From NCBI GenBank assembly GCA_964035795.1, contig OZ038320.1, positions 20,354,589 through 20,418,588 on the forward strand: a DNA stretch of 64,000 nucleotides. Direction: 5' to 3'. The stretch comes from Pterobdella sp. o SKG-2022 (lineage: Eukaryota; Annelida; Clitellata; Hirudinida; Piscicolidae). Both the position numbers and the translations under genes were made by a program. The notes under the pieces are model-generated. The model saw nothing but the letters and a program-made list of their open reading frames with translations, was not told the DNA's origin and did not search any database. Every line of letters starts with the position of its first letter. Within the stretch, counting starts at the first letter, position 1. Of this stretch, positions 13,266-27,439 are shown one piece after another.

Positions 13266-13300
13266 TTTATCGACCATAGAAGCTTTATACAAAAAGTTTG

Positions 13301-16300
13301 CTTTTAAATTTTATTTTGAAAGCTTTCAAGTTCATTCTTCGGAAGTAATTTTATGCCCGGTTTCTTCATATGCATAAGAAAACTCGTTTGATTATGATTA
13401 TGTATATATAAACTGGCCACAATTATATAAACATAATGCTTGTATGTGTGGTCATAAAACCTGCCTTTTAAGCATTATTTTTCATAATTGATTTATTTTG
13501 TTATAACGTTTTTTATATTAAAATATATTGTGTTTCGAAGATTAGTATTTAAGTTTTATTGTAAAGTTTTTGCAAAAAGCAAAATCTGATTTTTCAATAA
13601 TCTTCAAAACCAATTTCCATATATTATGAGAAAAGAACATAAACTTAGTAATGAAAAATGTCGGCTTATAATATTGAAGTAAAGATAAAATATAGGAAAT
13701 TTATGACTAACACAGTGATGTAGTCGCTTGAAGGTAAATTCATTAAACATCCATGAAAATTGATTAATCTTTTAATTGATAATTCCATTAAGAATAGAAG
13801 GCTTTATAATAAAAAATAATATTTAAAACGTTTAAGTTTTCTAAGTTCTGTTTTTTATAAGATTTAAAATATTTATTTAAAAATTAAAATTATATCTGCG
13901 TAAAATGATGAACTGTGAAACAAAAATTGACACAAACAGAGCGATTATGGGTCAATTATAAAAGACCATGACAGATTGTGTCTAGTCTTCCGGGAATACT
14001 TGCTTTTCATGATTTGTATATTTTTCTTTTTTTCAAATAATTCACACTAATAGTCATAAAATTTTTTTCCTACAGTACATGATGATTTCTTTGATCTTAT
14101 GAGTTCGATTGAGAACTGAATGTAAAAAGTTTTAAAAATAAATAGGATCTTCAATCCCATGTAAATAAGTGTTTTGAAAAATTTTTCCGAATTTTATGAA
14201 AAATTAATAAATAAAATGTTATATACCCTGGTGTCCAATTGCTAAAAATTTTAATTCAATACTATTGTTTGTTTTCTTTGTCAAACCTACAGAAATATGA
14301 TTGTCAAACATGATTTTTGAACAAAAATATAATCTGAGTTTGCACAAAAATTTGATCAACTTCTTACTATGAAAGCAACCCTCTCTATTGTTTGACCACG
14401 CTAACTTCATTGTTATTAAGAATGATAAAAGATCCTTTATAATAATTTATTTATGTATATATTTTTATTTATTTATATACTTAAATTTATTTTTAATTTT
14501 GATAACAATGTTTCTTTGTTCAAGAAAATCCTTCTTTATTATCGTTAAAAGCCTCCATAGTGCCTTCCCACCACAGCTTGTCTAGTTGGATTACACGAAT
14601 TTTTAATTAAAAAAGGGTAAAATTTAACTTTTATTTTTAGTTAAATATTGATGTTAAAAAGGTAAGTTTTGATTTTTAAATTTCAAGTGCGTCTCATGAA
14701 AGATAATGACATTTTTATATATGTTGTAATTTTTTGTTTAAAAATATTCTTTAATTTTCAACTTTAAGATACTGTTATGTTTCGAAATAATTATAACCGT
14801 TGGTGAATAAAACTTTATATAACATTAGTTTACGGCTAGAAAGTTCAACCTAAAAACACAAATAATTTAAAAATTTCAATTAATAAAAATATTCTTATTT
14901 TTTTATCATTTGCTTTGCAACTAAAATTTGACGCTAAAATGCAATAGGATGAAGATATAGAATAAAAACATAAATCAAGGAAAGCCTGCCATCAAAGATT
15001 GCTATTAGATATCTCATCAGCTCCTTTACCCTTTGTCTGTTTACCATTAGGGCTTATATAAACAGTCATGTGGATTTTACTGAATTAATACATCTATAAG
15101 GGCTTTCTAGAGTTCATCTAAAAGATAAATAGATAATTGAAACATAATGAAGTAGTATGGCCTTTTTAATAAAATAGCAATAATGTTAAATTAAGCTTAG
15201 AGTATATGATATAAACATTCTCTACTCTAACAACATTTTAATGGAAAACAAGACTATAAAACGTGAAAGTTTGAGATGGTTGACATTATTTAGTGAAAAT
15301 TAAACAGTATGACATGACAGAACAAAAATGAAAAGTTGAAAATAATTTTGAGGGACTAATGATGATGAATTTTTTATTAGACGGAAACTACTTTATTGTT
15401 TATGAAAAATATTTTAATATCAATTTCAATATGATATCGCCTTTCATTCCTACAGATAATTTTTCACAGGTTTCTGAACTTTATTGAACCAATTCAATAC
15501 TTTTACAAACTTAGTCTTTAGAATGTGATTTTCACGTGTCTGATAGTTTTTTAAAGAATGAAAATTGAAATGTATCTCTCTTTTATTACAGGATAAAAAA
15601 ATTTAACGACCACTTGGTTTTAAATTTTTTTGATTCGAACACATTTATTATCATACAGGCCATCCATGGACTATTAACCTACACTATGCTCTAATCTTCT
15701 TATAGGTTAATTAACAGACCGCACGTTCAGAACAAAAATATCATTCTAGCCTAATGGACGAAAGCAACATACCTATACATCATCGGAACAGCCGATAGAA
15801 ACGCTTAGTTTTTAATTGTTTGTGTTTAAGCGTGAACAATCAATCAGGTATCTTTTTGCTACCTTTCAATTGAATTTTGAAAGTAACTTCGAAGTATTCT
15901 AGGAGCAAATGTAGTTGTGTAGGCTAACCTGAATAATCTAAGTAAATTTTGAGGCGATTTTGAAGTTTTAATTAAGACATGAATTAAGGTTCCAATTGAA
16001 AAATTTAAGGTGCAATTTATATTATGGGCCTTAACTTCCCATTCAAATAATCTTGATAAACGCTTTGAATTCAGGCTAACAAAAATTAGCTTAAATTAAA
16101 AAATTGGCTTTTCAAATTTCTGTAATCTTTTAAAAAAAAAATTTCACAAACTTAAATTTCAACGTTTCATTAAGGATGCTATTATTTGCAAGTGGATGCC
16201 CTAAAAAAGATTCATGGAAATCTTAAAATTTTTTTCTTCTTTGAATCAATAATGTCTCAACAAAGTTCACACTTGGGGTGGAAAATTTACCAAAATATTA

Positions 16301-17245
16301 ATTTTAAACTTATTCAATATTCTATTTTGATAAAAATTTCATAGTTACTTTATTAAAATGTTCGAAAAATTATAATTGAAATCAACGACGACTAAGCGCA
16401 AATTATTATCATTGATAAAAGGTTTAAAACTGACAAAAAAAATAAACTATAGTTTTTGGCATGTTTTCCAAATGAAAATTTTTTTAGCTTTTCAATTGTT
16501 GGCTCAACACTTTGATGGGTTGCGTTCAAATGGCTACATTATTTTACAATTTCAATCTTAAAAAGACTTTCCACAAAATAGCCGAATATATTAAATAGCA
16601 ATCTAATGGTAACCTTTGAGCCAAACTTAAAACTAATTAATTCTTCCTCTATTATAGTACCTTGGCTACACGCTTAATTAAATAAAAACTTCAAACAGAA
16701 AGGGTTTGAGAAGTTCAGTAAAGAATTATCCATATAAATCTTTCATTTTTATGCTGAACATACCAAAAGCTTTTCCTAACATCAAGTTCATGAGACTTTC
16801 ATAACAGAAAGTTTAAAAATTCAAATACTTTTTTAAAATGAAGTACCATTAAAAGTCAAAAAATACAAAAACTTTTGAAAAATTTTTTAGTTGAATTAAA
16901 TTCTCACCTTGGCTGGAGGTTTGTTCAAAGTGAAACTAAAGTGCAGAATTAGAATATTAAACTTAATTATTTATTAAGTGAATCTTTTTACAAAAGTATT
17001 TTTTCAAAGTTCAGGTTCCATCATTAGTGAAGAAATATTAAGTCAAACTAAAAATTCAGTCTTTAGAAAAACTTGGCAAAAGCATTTGGCTTATAAAAGA
17101 ATGTAGTATGAGTTTAATTGTTCTGTTATTATAATATATTCATCAGAAGAAGGAAATCCCTAAGCTACTACTGAAGGAGCAGGTCAACGCAACCATACAC
17201 GGTCTCAAAAGCATCAAGATCTTTTATGTCTTTCACCAACCATAC
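13301..17245. other. gene-poor AT-rich region
   Basis: Nothing supported by sequence. The longest open frames, such as 14388-14585, are Phe/Ile/Leu/Tyr-rich translations of AT-rich DNA with no recognisable motif. Confidence 0.6.
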
Positions 17246-17246
17246 A

Positions 17247-17248
<2 letters not shown>

Positions 17249-17288
<40 letters not shown>

Positions 17289-17346
17289 CATATATACATA
17301 TATACATACATACATATATACATACATACATACATATATACATACA

Positions 17347-17380
<34 letters not shown>

Positions 17381-17430
17381 CATACATACATACATATATA
17401 CATACATACATATATACATATATATATATT
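17249..17430. repeat. compound (TA)n / (TACA)n microsatellite
   Basis: An uninterrupted run of TA dinucleotides (about 17251-17284) passes into blocks of TACA tetranucleotides separated by TATA interruptions, about 180 bp in all. The long Tyr/Ile/His/Met open frames on both strands here are artefacts of the repeat. Confidence 0.97.
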
Positions 17431-19853
17431 TATATTCGAATAATCTTGCTGTATGTAGAGAAGATATTTCTTTCATGGCGTCCAAAAAACAGCTTTATAT
17501 GATGTATGAGATCACTTAAGTATTTACCTACACGCCAAAAATTTACTTCCTTTTTTCATTATAATCTAAAATTCACAAGAAAATCCACAATTTAAATATT
17601 TATTTTTGGTATTTTTTATTGTAAAACACGATTTTGAAAAATTCAATAGATAAATAAATGTAAATGCATTAGAAGCCTGATTTAATGACACCAAGCAGTG
17701 GTGATTTTTTCATTAGAGATTCACTGGCTGTGGTTTCAGTGTCAGTGTTGATTTATGTTCCATGTTATATGATGGTTACTGATGTTGCTTCCTTATCTCT
17801 TTTATTGCTTCAATTAACTTAGTCGTTATCTTAAACTTAAACATTGTTTTATCATTCTTTAAATCACCAGCATCATTTTTTGTAAATTTGTTAACTCATC
17901 GCATCTTTAAGTGAGATCTAAAGCTAATATAAAAAATTTATAACAATACTTCATGTGAATGTATGGAGAAGAAAAACTTGAACCAAACCTGAAATAAATT
18001 GTAAGAGGTTATCTTCTCCTCTGTTCAAATTAATTTCACACAAGTTTATTTTGAAGCACATGTTTATACAATGAAGTCGTTCAAACTTTTAGCATTTTTT
18101 TTCAATCGTTCAATATGTGAAAAAACACCAATACTAGCAGTATTAAAAAAAACTATACTTTAAAAAAGATGACCTAATAAACGATAAACTTTATTAAAAA
18201 AATGATCTAAAGTAAAATATTCCAAAATATCTATGGTTAAAATCACAGAAAGATTGTTCTGGCGCTGTACGGCTTTTGCTGAAAGTATTTTGAGAATGAA
18301 AGGATTGTTATTGAGATTGTTTGTGTCTCATGGTCGATGGCCCGATAAAAACTTTATAAGAAATTTTTATAGTTGTTTTTTGAGAGTTATTTTTTATTAT
18401 AATTCGCGAAATTCGGTATTTCGAAAGCTTTTCATTTTTGAGTTTGACTATTTTTCATAAGAAATAGTGGTTTTATTTCGCTCATCTCTGCAATATCTCA
18501 ATTCTACAAAATTTTACTACAGATAAAATTTTTATTCAAATTTTTTCTAGGATTTATATTTTCCATATAATATTTGATTATAAATGTTTTTTAGTTCTGC
18601 GATATTGACAAAAATCAAAAATAAAGAATTATATAAAATGTTTGTATGTTTTAAGAATCATTCAAAACTAGTTTACCATTCTTAGTTTAAAACTCTATAG
18701 AAGTGGTATTATTTCTTCATCGAGAAAAAATTTGTTGCTGTAAATTTTTATAAAAATCCGCTGTATATTCTATTAAAATATTTTTTGTTTGAAACTTTGT
18801 TTTTTATATATTATCATCGCCACAAAGGCATTGGTGTGTGGTGTAAATAGGCTGTGTGAAGTAGAGAGCCATAGGTTTTTTACTGCTTTTATGTTTTCTC
18901 TTTAAGCATTCTAAAATGTTTTCACTTTAAAATGTGTTTTATTTTTTTTCTAATTCAGATATTTTTATCGTAAAAGATAAAAATAATGAAAATTTTTTAA
19001 TTTAATTTTAGAAAATGTAGGAATATATTTCAAATACTCAACAATTAAAAGTTTAAAGTTCTGAAACACTTCATCATACGTCTATCTTATCTGGCCACCA
19101 CTTACTCCGCCCTACCTGTCTCAATCTCTCATTCGTTACTTTCACTTCTCCCCTCGTTTAACTCATGTCGGAACTTCAAGCATTTCATATTCATTAAAAT
19201 ATCTTTTTGAAAATAATTTTTGATAAGCTTTTTAATTGGGTTCTCACTAAGAGTTTTTCTGTAGTAATCATTTTTATTCACCTTCTCACCCATTCATTTC
19301 CTTCTTATCATTTTTGCTCTCAAAGATCTCATTTCACTTTTAAATCTCCTAATTTGCTCTTCTAATCACGTCTGTTGTTTTTATCCTTCTATTTTTTGAT
19401 TAAGTCCAAAAGTTGAGAATATAAACTTGCACAAAATCATGTCAGCACAACGTATTGGTAACAATAGTTGAAGATGCATTGACATGGTTAGCTGATAACT
19501 TATTTATTTTAGCATTCTCTCCTTTCGAAAATCTTTTTTTGTAGTAAATCAACTTTTAATGAAAAAATTTGGACACCTTTTATTTCAAAATTTTTGTTTA
19601 AACTTCGAGTTTCAATTGTGCTTAGAAATTGATTATGAAATTAAATTCTCTAAACTTTTTATTCCAGCATAAATAAAATTTATTTATTGCCTGAAGAAAA
19701 ACTCTTTCATGAACTGAAATTGTTCAAACCTAATCGTTTTTCAAATTCTTACACAAACACACACGTGTCAAACTGAATTTATCTTTCTATTCTTTCAAGC
19801 TTATGAACTGATGCTATGGTCTGATGTTAATCGCTCTATAATAAAAGAGAATT

Positions 19854-19942
19854 AAGTGCATTTATTTTATTTCATTAAGTTTATTTAAAGTATTTTAGAA
19901 GTGCATTTATTTTACTTTGTTAAGTTTAATCAAAGTATTTTA
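19854..19942. repeat. 45-bp direct tandem duplication
   Basis: Two adjacent copies begin AAGTGCATTTATTTTA and end AAAGTATTTTA, offset by 45 bp (19854 and 19899), with a few substitutions between them. Confidence 0.75.
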
Positions 19943-22900
19943 TAAATAATTAGTTTATTTAATGAAAAAAATGTAAGTAGAATGTATAAACTTAATAAAA
20001 CACGAAGATTTAAACAATTATAATTTCAAACTAGCATTTGTTTATCCAAGAGTGGCATGTGGTTTAAAGCAGTGTCAATTGTATGCGTATTTGTTCAAAA
20101 TCAATGTTGTTTGTGTATCTAATGTTAACATTCTTGTTATAAAAGCTTGAGAATTTGATGGAAAAATTTTAATTTATTTAATGGTATATATTGCCTCACT
20201 CTTTTGTTCCATATATTATATTTTTAATAACATCAAAAGGTTTTTTGAGTAAGTGAGATACATAAGTTAAAATCATGAGTAAACTTAAATTTTAATAACA
20301 TGTTGCTCATGTATCAAGTTACAACATCTTTTAATGAAATGCCTGTACTCAAAGAATTTACCATGAATAAGCTTGTAAAAAAGTTTCAAAATAATAAGTG
20401 TTTATTCTTTTGAAATAATGATATACTTCTGAACAGCAGTATTCTTAGCGACGATAAATACAGATTAACTGTAAAAAACGTCAAAACTTTACAATTGAAC
20501 GAACTTTGACGTTTTTGAAAAAATAATGTTCGAAAACGAAAAAACTGAAATTAACTGCATCGCAAACGTATTCGATATACTATTATTTGCAACAACAATG
20601 GAAATATACATTTTTTTAGGAAAGATGTAAAAAATCAAAAGGAAAAAGGATTAGGAATCAAAAGAAGTTTATATCCTTCTGAAAGTATAGTTATATACAT
20701 GTGTGGCTTCATATTTGTAGTGAAAATCTGGTTTATTTCAGTTGTGCTTTCAACCATTTTTTATTTCGAATATACAAATAACTGGATAACTCACTTTGAG
20801 CCATTAAAAAACTCATTTAGTGAAGCTGAAAGACTCTTTAAGAACACCAAATTTAAAACTTTTAACAAAATGCAAGTATTTTCAGTTTTTAATACAAAGA
20901 TGTTGAATTAAAATTTTTTAAGCATTTTAGAAAAAAAATATAAAATATTTATGGAAATGGAAAAAGTTGCAAGTGAAAGGTGAAGATCGATTCGGTCTCC
21001 TACCTTGTAGTACATTCTCGAGAGCCAGTCGAACTTATGAACTTATGATGACAACAAAAAATATGATGAAGTTTTTAAAATAATAACCTGACTTCAAAAA
21101 CTAAAAAAAAATAGAATTTAAATAAAAAATTGAAATAGTTAGTTGAAAAGACGGAAAAATTTATCTTTTAAGATCTTAGAAAAAACTGCCCGTCAAACAG
21201 AAGTCTTTGTTAAAATGAAATTATCAAATAGAACAAAACTAAGCTGTTTCATAGACTTTCAAAAGCATGAAAAACATGAATGAAGCAAAATATCTTGAAA
21301 AATTTTCAATTTTAAATAAGAATTCCAAAACACTGGATGCACGTTGTAAATATTGCATGTTTTGCCAAAATCTTATCATGGCTCGATTCTCAGGAGGATC
21401 AGAAAAGCATAATTTAAACAAGTTATTAATATTGATAATGCATAAGTTTTTAAAAATAAATCTAAAAATTTGAATCTTATAATTATTTCATAAAAGTGCA
21501 TAGAAAAAAAATTTTTTCTATATCGGTATTAATACTGTACTTGAAAAAATTCAAAATGAAACGAAACAACTATGCATAAAATTATGGAAATAAAAAAAAA
21601 CTTTCAGAATCAAAAATTTCATCTACCTCAAATACTTTTTTTGGTAATATTGACAAAGGCATTATTATCAGTTATAAGGTGAAGCTTTTGATTCTTTATT
21701 GGGCAGACCCTAATACTTTTTGAAAGCATGTTTAAAAATTAATACGTTAGAAAGATGATTGCATACTGAATGGTTAAGTAAAATTTTAGAAGAAAATTCA
21801 ACGAAAAAAACCTGGAATGAATACTAATAGGGCATGAAAAATTATAGCTTTTGGTGAATCATTTGTTATGATTCGGAAGTGATAGTTCTAAAGTATTAAA
21901 TGCTGATTTATTGAAAAAACACTTTTAATTCATCAATATATTCTTGAAACTCAATTTGTTCGTAAAAACTTTATTATGGAATTAATGAAAATAGTAGTCA
22001 TTTCTTAAAAAATAATTTATCAGCCAAGTAGTATTGAAATTTTCAAATAAAGAAACATACTAAAAAGAATCTTTTGCTTTTCAAAATTTTTAATTTCAAA
22101 GCTTTTTGTAAAAAAAAGTTTTTGAAAAATAATACAAGAAAATTAATATTTTTCTAATTGGAGGCTTTTTAATTATTTGAATGAAAGTAAGCATATGGGC
22201 TATTTTTATGTATTAATCTTATGGCACTGATCCATTCATGAGTTATTATTGTTTAGACATGTTGATAACAATTTGAAGAAAGCATATTTCCATAAAAACG
22301 TGCATTTATTTGAAATTATAAAAACTTTTATTATATAATTTTGAGAAAACCTTCATTATGTTTTTAGTCTAATCGAAATGAAATTTTTACACAACTAATT
22401 TGACTTGGAAAAGTAATGGAATACCGTCAAGAGCGTTTATTAATATTTTATGAGAAGCCATATTTTGAACTTTCTTCAAAAATTTTATCAAAAACAAAAA
22501 CTTGCAAAAAAATAAATCATTGAAAAATATTTAAAAAAACTGAATATTTAAACTGAGTGAAATATAAATCATAAGTTGAAGGACACATACTCATAATGGT
22601 GAGGCAGGTAGTTTCACGGAGTCATGTGTCGTAGGTGTGTTGGTTTTTATGGTGTTGATGCTATTACTCAGCCTTTGTGAATTATTAAAATAAATAGCTT
22701 TTCAAGCTATTAATGTAATCTTGTGGGAAATATCTTTGAAAACTTAGCATAAATTTGTAGTTATGTGGATAACAAGTCCCTTTGTGTTAGCTCGAAAATT
22801 ACTTTCCTACTTAATAATTAATTCGAGTCATTTTTATCATTTTTCGCATGATTCTAAAATCAATTCAAAACGTTTCTACAGTTAAGAGTAATAAATATGT

Positions 22901-24699
22901 TTTTTCAATACATTGAAATAACTGTCTACACCTCAAAAAAAACAAAAAACATTTGAATAAGTAGCTTCCAACAAAAACTATGTGATCTTTTAATTGCTTT
23001 GATATTACTACAGAGATTATTAGTACAAAGAAGAAAAATATTTTTTTAGGGAAGTGACTAGGTGCTTAGATGTCGTTGACATTAATGTTCTAAAGAACAA
23101 AAACCTTATTGAAATAGGAAATCATTTCTGTTTGCTTAAATAAAAACTCTAGTTAAAAAAAAACTATATATTTGTTCTATAAGAATTTTCATTATTGCGT
23201 TCAATGTTCATCTTATTTGTTTACTTAATTTTTACCAACATAATAATGTCAATTATCTGAAAAGCATAAAAACTAAATAAAATATAAAGCTGTTTTACTT
23301 TATAGAAAAGAATCATAATGAAGCAGTAAAAAAGGTACAAAGTTTAGTTCTTTCGTAAAGTTCATAATATATCTATCCTTCGGAGTTTCAAAAAATAAGT
23401 TTTAGTAAAAAAGTTAAAAAAAAAATTTTTTAGTAGTTATTGAGATAATCTTTTACAACATAAAAAAAACAGCTCGACTTACAATTAAGTCTAGAGTCAA
23501 AAATCATTTGAATACACCAAAACGCCTAAAAATGAATTATTGATGGTCAGAACTGTAGATAAATATTCGGTAGAAAGCTCAAAAAGTGAAATTGCATTAA
23601 GTAATACAGAAAATGAGTTTTTTCGGTTTGATGCTTTTTTATTTAATAGCATAAACTTTTCTTTTATAGTCAATAAAAATAAATAGAAGTCAAATGTTTT
23701 TACGAATAACGCTATTTAAATGTAAAAGTTTGTGCAACTTGTTATTCATAGTATTTCTATAATTAAAAACCTCTTAACATACATCCTCTCATTATGCATG
23801 CAAATACACCAATCAAAAAGATAGATTTATCTTTGTCTTTTTATTTCTAACGCCAATCGATTACGCATGGTTTTTTTGGACACTATACCAATTTGTTTGT
23901 AAAAAAATTTGCATCTCACAGCGACTGCAACTTGATGAATTCAAAACTAATAAAAAAATATAATATTCCAATTGTAGATAAGGAAAAACATTGAATATGA
24001 AAATAAAATTATTTTTCAGACACAAATTTCGTCTATGTTACACTGTTGAATCAAAACGCCTCCAAACACAATGAAATGTGCATGTTTTGTACGGACCCTA
24101 TCAATCAACTCCAATGAAAAGGTATGTGATCAAAACTAAACTCTTATCATTGAGAGTAAAAAACATAAAGTTATCAAGTAGAAAATTAATCAATTTATAT
24201 TGAAAAACACTGAATTGTCAACTAAAGAGAAAGCTTAATGATTCACCGGGTTGTCACTTTTGCAAAAAAAACTCATTTCTGTTTGAATTATACATGAACT
24301 ATTTTTAAAAATTGAAATATCAATTATTTTTTTGAAAGATATTCGTGAAATGGATTAACAGAGAGTCTTTTGAATTTTTGTGCGGATAATGTCTGAATAT
24401 TCTTGATAGAATGATTTTAAATTTTTATGGATTTTTATTCAATTTTAAACAAATAGAAACGTTATGTAACTTTTAGTAAAAGAAATTCATTGAAAATTTT
24501 TTTCAAAACTTTTATTAAAATATATTAAAAATGAATTTTCATATAAAAATAATTGAATTTTTAATCAAAAAAATGTTTCAATAAACAAATAAAAAGTCGT
24601 TTCAAATGTAATTTAAATCAAAACTTTATCGAAAAATTAAAAAAAAAAATGTTGCCAACTTTTAAAAAATATTAATTTTCTAAATTAGTGGAGAGTTGA

Positions 24700-24822
24700 A
24701 AAGTAGTTTTGCACCGTGAGTATTTCGTTCAGTTCTCATGCGGCCTGAATATCCAACCGCACTTAATAGAGTTCACCAGTGTCAACCCGGGTGAAATTGA
24801 TGCCAAGTTTATTTCGATTTAA
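24700..24822 (+). other. unidentified open island, possible exon or exon relic
   Basis: This short GC-richer block stands out in AT-rich DNA. On the plus strand it stays open for about 40 codons from just after a TGA at 24697 to a TAA at 24820, with protein-like composition (for example IQPHLIEFTSV, NPGEIDAKF). There is no ATG, but AG dinucleotides just upstream could act as acceptors. I do not recognise the peptide. It could be a last exon, a gene fragment or chance. Confidence 0.3.
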
Positions 24823-27439
24823 TCTAAAAAATATATATTTCATGAAGATATTCAGCCGTATACTTGTTTCAAGAATATTTAAAAGTGTACTAGTTATTTT
24901 CACGAGCAACAGATGGTGAGTTTTTCTTCAAATAGACTGCGCACTCCCTTAAATATTAATTATTCATGGACACATGCAAAGATGTGAAAAATGTCAAAAT
25001 GTAGATGTCAAAAGTCTACAAAAAAATTGTGTAAAACCTATTTATAGTTTTTAAACGTTTAACTTTTGTGCTCGTAAATTGGCGTTAGTATTAATGAACA
25101 CAACTCACCCATTCCATAGGCATATATCATTTTTGATTTCGTTTAATAAATATTTAAAATTTTTAATTAAAATAAATTGTTTTAAGTTTCATTCACAAGG
25201 AATAGCATAAGAATATCAAGTAATTGAAAAAATAAAATTGAGATTTTTATATTGCAATTATATCGACACTAATTTGATGGCGTTGTTGTACGCATGAAAC
25301 ATAAAAAGATACACCAAAAATAACTATAAGCTATTTAGAAAATCCTAAATATTTTTTTTAAACAAATAACAAACAATTTTAATGATACAATTGAAATATA
25401 AAGCATCAGAGTGGCAGGAAATAAATTTTGAAAATCTTTCTTCTCAAATCTGCATCAAATTCTACGATGTATTGAGACTCTACGAATTTCAAAAAAATTA
25501 ATTTTTTCCTGCTTTATCCATTTATTTTTTTTACGTTTATACATGGAGTTTAAAACCAATCTTTTAAAAATTCAATTTTTAAAATTTTCAAACATTTTAA
25601 AAAAATTCTATGTTTAAATATATTAATAGTTTTAATTACTTGAAAAACAAAGTTGATACTGAAATCTTCAAAATGGCTTAAACAATAGATCGTTCTCTCG
25701 CTTTAAATGAAAAATAGGCATATTGCAAACATAGTCGGGGAAGCGTGTAACTGATTAAGCTTTCAAATTTACATCATTTTATTAACTTTATTTGAGAAGA
25801 TGACGTGAATAATAATTTCAAAACGATTTTTTTAATTTTAATCGGGTAAATATTCCTAAACATTTTTGCTTTTGAATTATTTATATTTTTCTGAGATTTT
25901 TGTTTATGTTTTTTTCATTATTAATCGAGCCTTTCAAATGAATTTCTAATTTATTTCTGTTTTAAATTTATTATTTCAATTTTCAAGTTTCTTCTATTCA
26001 TAAATTTTTTAATTTGAAATTTTTTTCTGTTTCATTATAAAATAAATAATCACACCCCCACGTAAAATGATCATTAGCATAGCCTACTTTTTAACGATTA
26101 GTTCCAGCCACAAAATTTTTCCAAGAATATATTCAAAAGAAAATATGCTTGAAAAAACTTTTAAATAGAGTTGAACGTAAAAAGGATATTAAGGCCATGC
26201 ATTGGTCAATAAGAAAATATAACGGTGGCATAACCTATCTCGCCTAAGCTAATTAAGCATAAACAATCGGTATTTTTCTTGAGAGTTTTTTAAATTCACT
26301 GTTTTTATCAATATCCATTAAAAAAAATTTCCAAAAATGATTTTTAAGATTACCTCATTGATGTATTACATCGTATTAACATAGTATATAATCGTTGTTA
26401 ACGATAAATCGTTTATAGTACCTTAGTGGGATCCATGTATTGACCATGTATTCTCGTGCTTTGTTTTTATGACTTATTTTTAATTTTCACGTTTTTTCTT
26501 ATATGAATTGAACTTTTTTTGCATTTGTTTTCATACGTTTATTTTATTCTAAAAAATCGGAGACATGTTTAAAACAATATTGAAAGAAATGTAAGGTTTT
26601 TATCACGAATAAATTTCAATTCTTTTAAAATATTCATTCATTTTAGCATTTTTCTTAAGTAAATGAGCAACCTGTGTTGTAAATTTTTAGTTTTTCAATG
26701 AAACCCAAGTTGAGGTTTTTTGAAATGATAAAAAATGATATTCCTTATTTTAATTTTGTTTGTTTCCATAAATTAAATATCCAGGGTTAGCTGACAGAAT
26801 TAATGTTATATAAAATTACACAATTTTGGAATAATAACTAATAACTTGTTCCCAGGTAATGCATCGACTATAAATTTATACATTCAACGTTGATAATGCA
26901 AAAATTTCTATAAAAAAATGAATAGATATTTCAAAACCAGTTTAAAATGCGAATAGCTCAAAGAAATTGAACCAATCAGCATAAAAGCAATGAATATAAA
27001 CGCCAATTTGAAATAACAAAAAAATCATTATGAAACGCAGTGACATTGTATCAAAGAAAACTTTAACGAATACTCAAAACATGTTCCTTGAATGATTTGA
27101 ATAGATGCAATTTTGATGCATTAGAAACACGAATCAAACTAATGTGCATATATGACTTGTAACAATAATAATCTATAAAGAATAACAGAAATAGAACAAA
27201 ATATATTCTATCGATAACTAGACATCCGCCCTCGATCTCTAACTTTTAAAAATGTCGAATCCATTTCACTGATTTTCAATTTAGTGCATACTTTGCATGC
27301 TTTCACTTGGAAAATTTTGATTTTTAAAGTTTGAACAAACTAACCATTTTAAATGGTCATATTTTTTGTTCAAATATTAATGCCTTTTTTTAAAAAATCA
27401 AATTCATTGTAGACAATCGTTTCAAATATAACATAATTT

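Larger units (their letters stand above)
8910..13300 (-). mobile_element. decayed L2/CR1-type non-LTR retrotransposon (LINE)
   Basis: The element lies on the minus strand and carries ORF1 (gag-like) then ORF2 (endonuclease, reverse transcriptase). The 3' end has the sequence typical of L2/CR1 relatives: a GCGCTATAAAAATCTTAA motif followed by a short (TAA)n run at 8910-8922. The ORF2 C-terminus has the CR1/L2 signature LHWLPV-like segment, then APRLWNSLP and LKTHLY. The coding frames switch many times and contain stops, so this copy is dead. The 5' boundary is uncertain, just upstream of the ORF1 ATG at 13265. No target-site duplication was identified, which is common for this clade. Confidence 0.94.
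17440..27439. other. gene-poor AT-rich region downstream of the netrin receptor
   Basis: No gene model could be supported across about 10 kb. Two minor features are listed separately: a 45-bp direct duplication at 19854-19942 and an open, GC-richer island at 24700-24822. Part of the left flank of 27440 must be the 3' UTR of the netrin receptor, but no clear AATAAA signal was found close to the stop. Confidence 0.55.

Noticed and set aside
17168..17519. Long Tyr/Ile/Met/Cys and His/Ile/Tyr open frames on both strands
   Set aside because: Pure translation of the TA/TACA microsatellite.
19080..19180. Pyrimidine-rich block that could be a splice region or exon
   Set aside because: All frames close quickly and no exon with matching phase is nearby.
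22580..22690. Short GC-richer stretch with a hydrophobic plus-strand frame
   Set aside because: No start, splice pattern or family signal; weaker than the islands at 24.7 and 43.0 kb.
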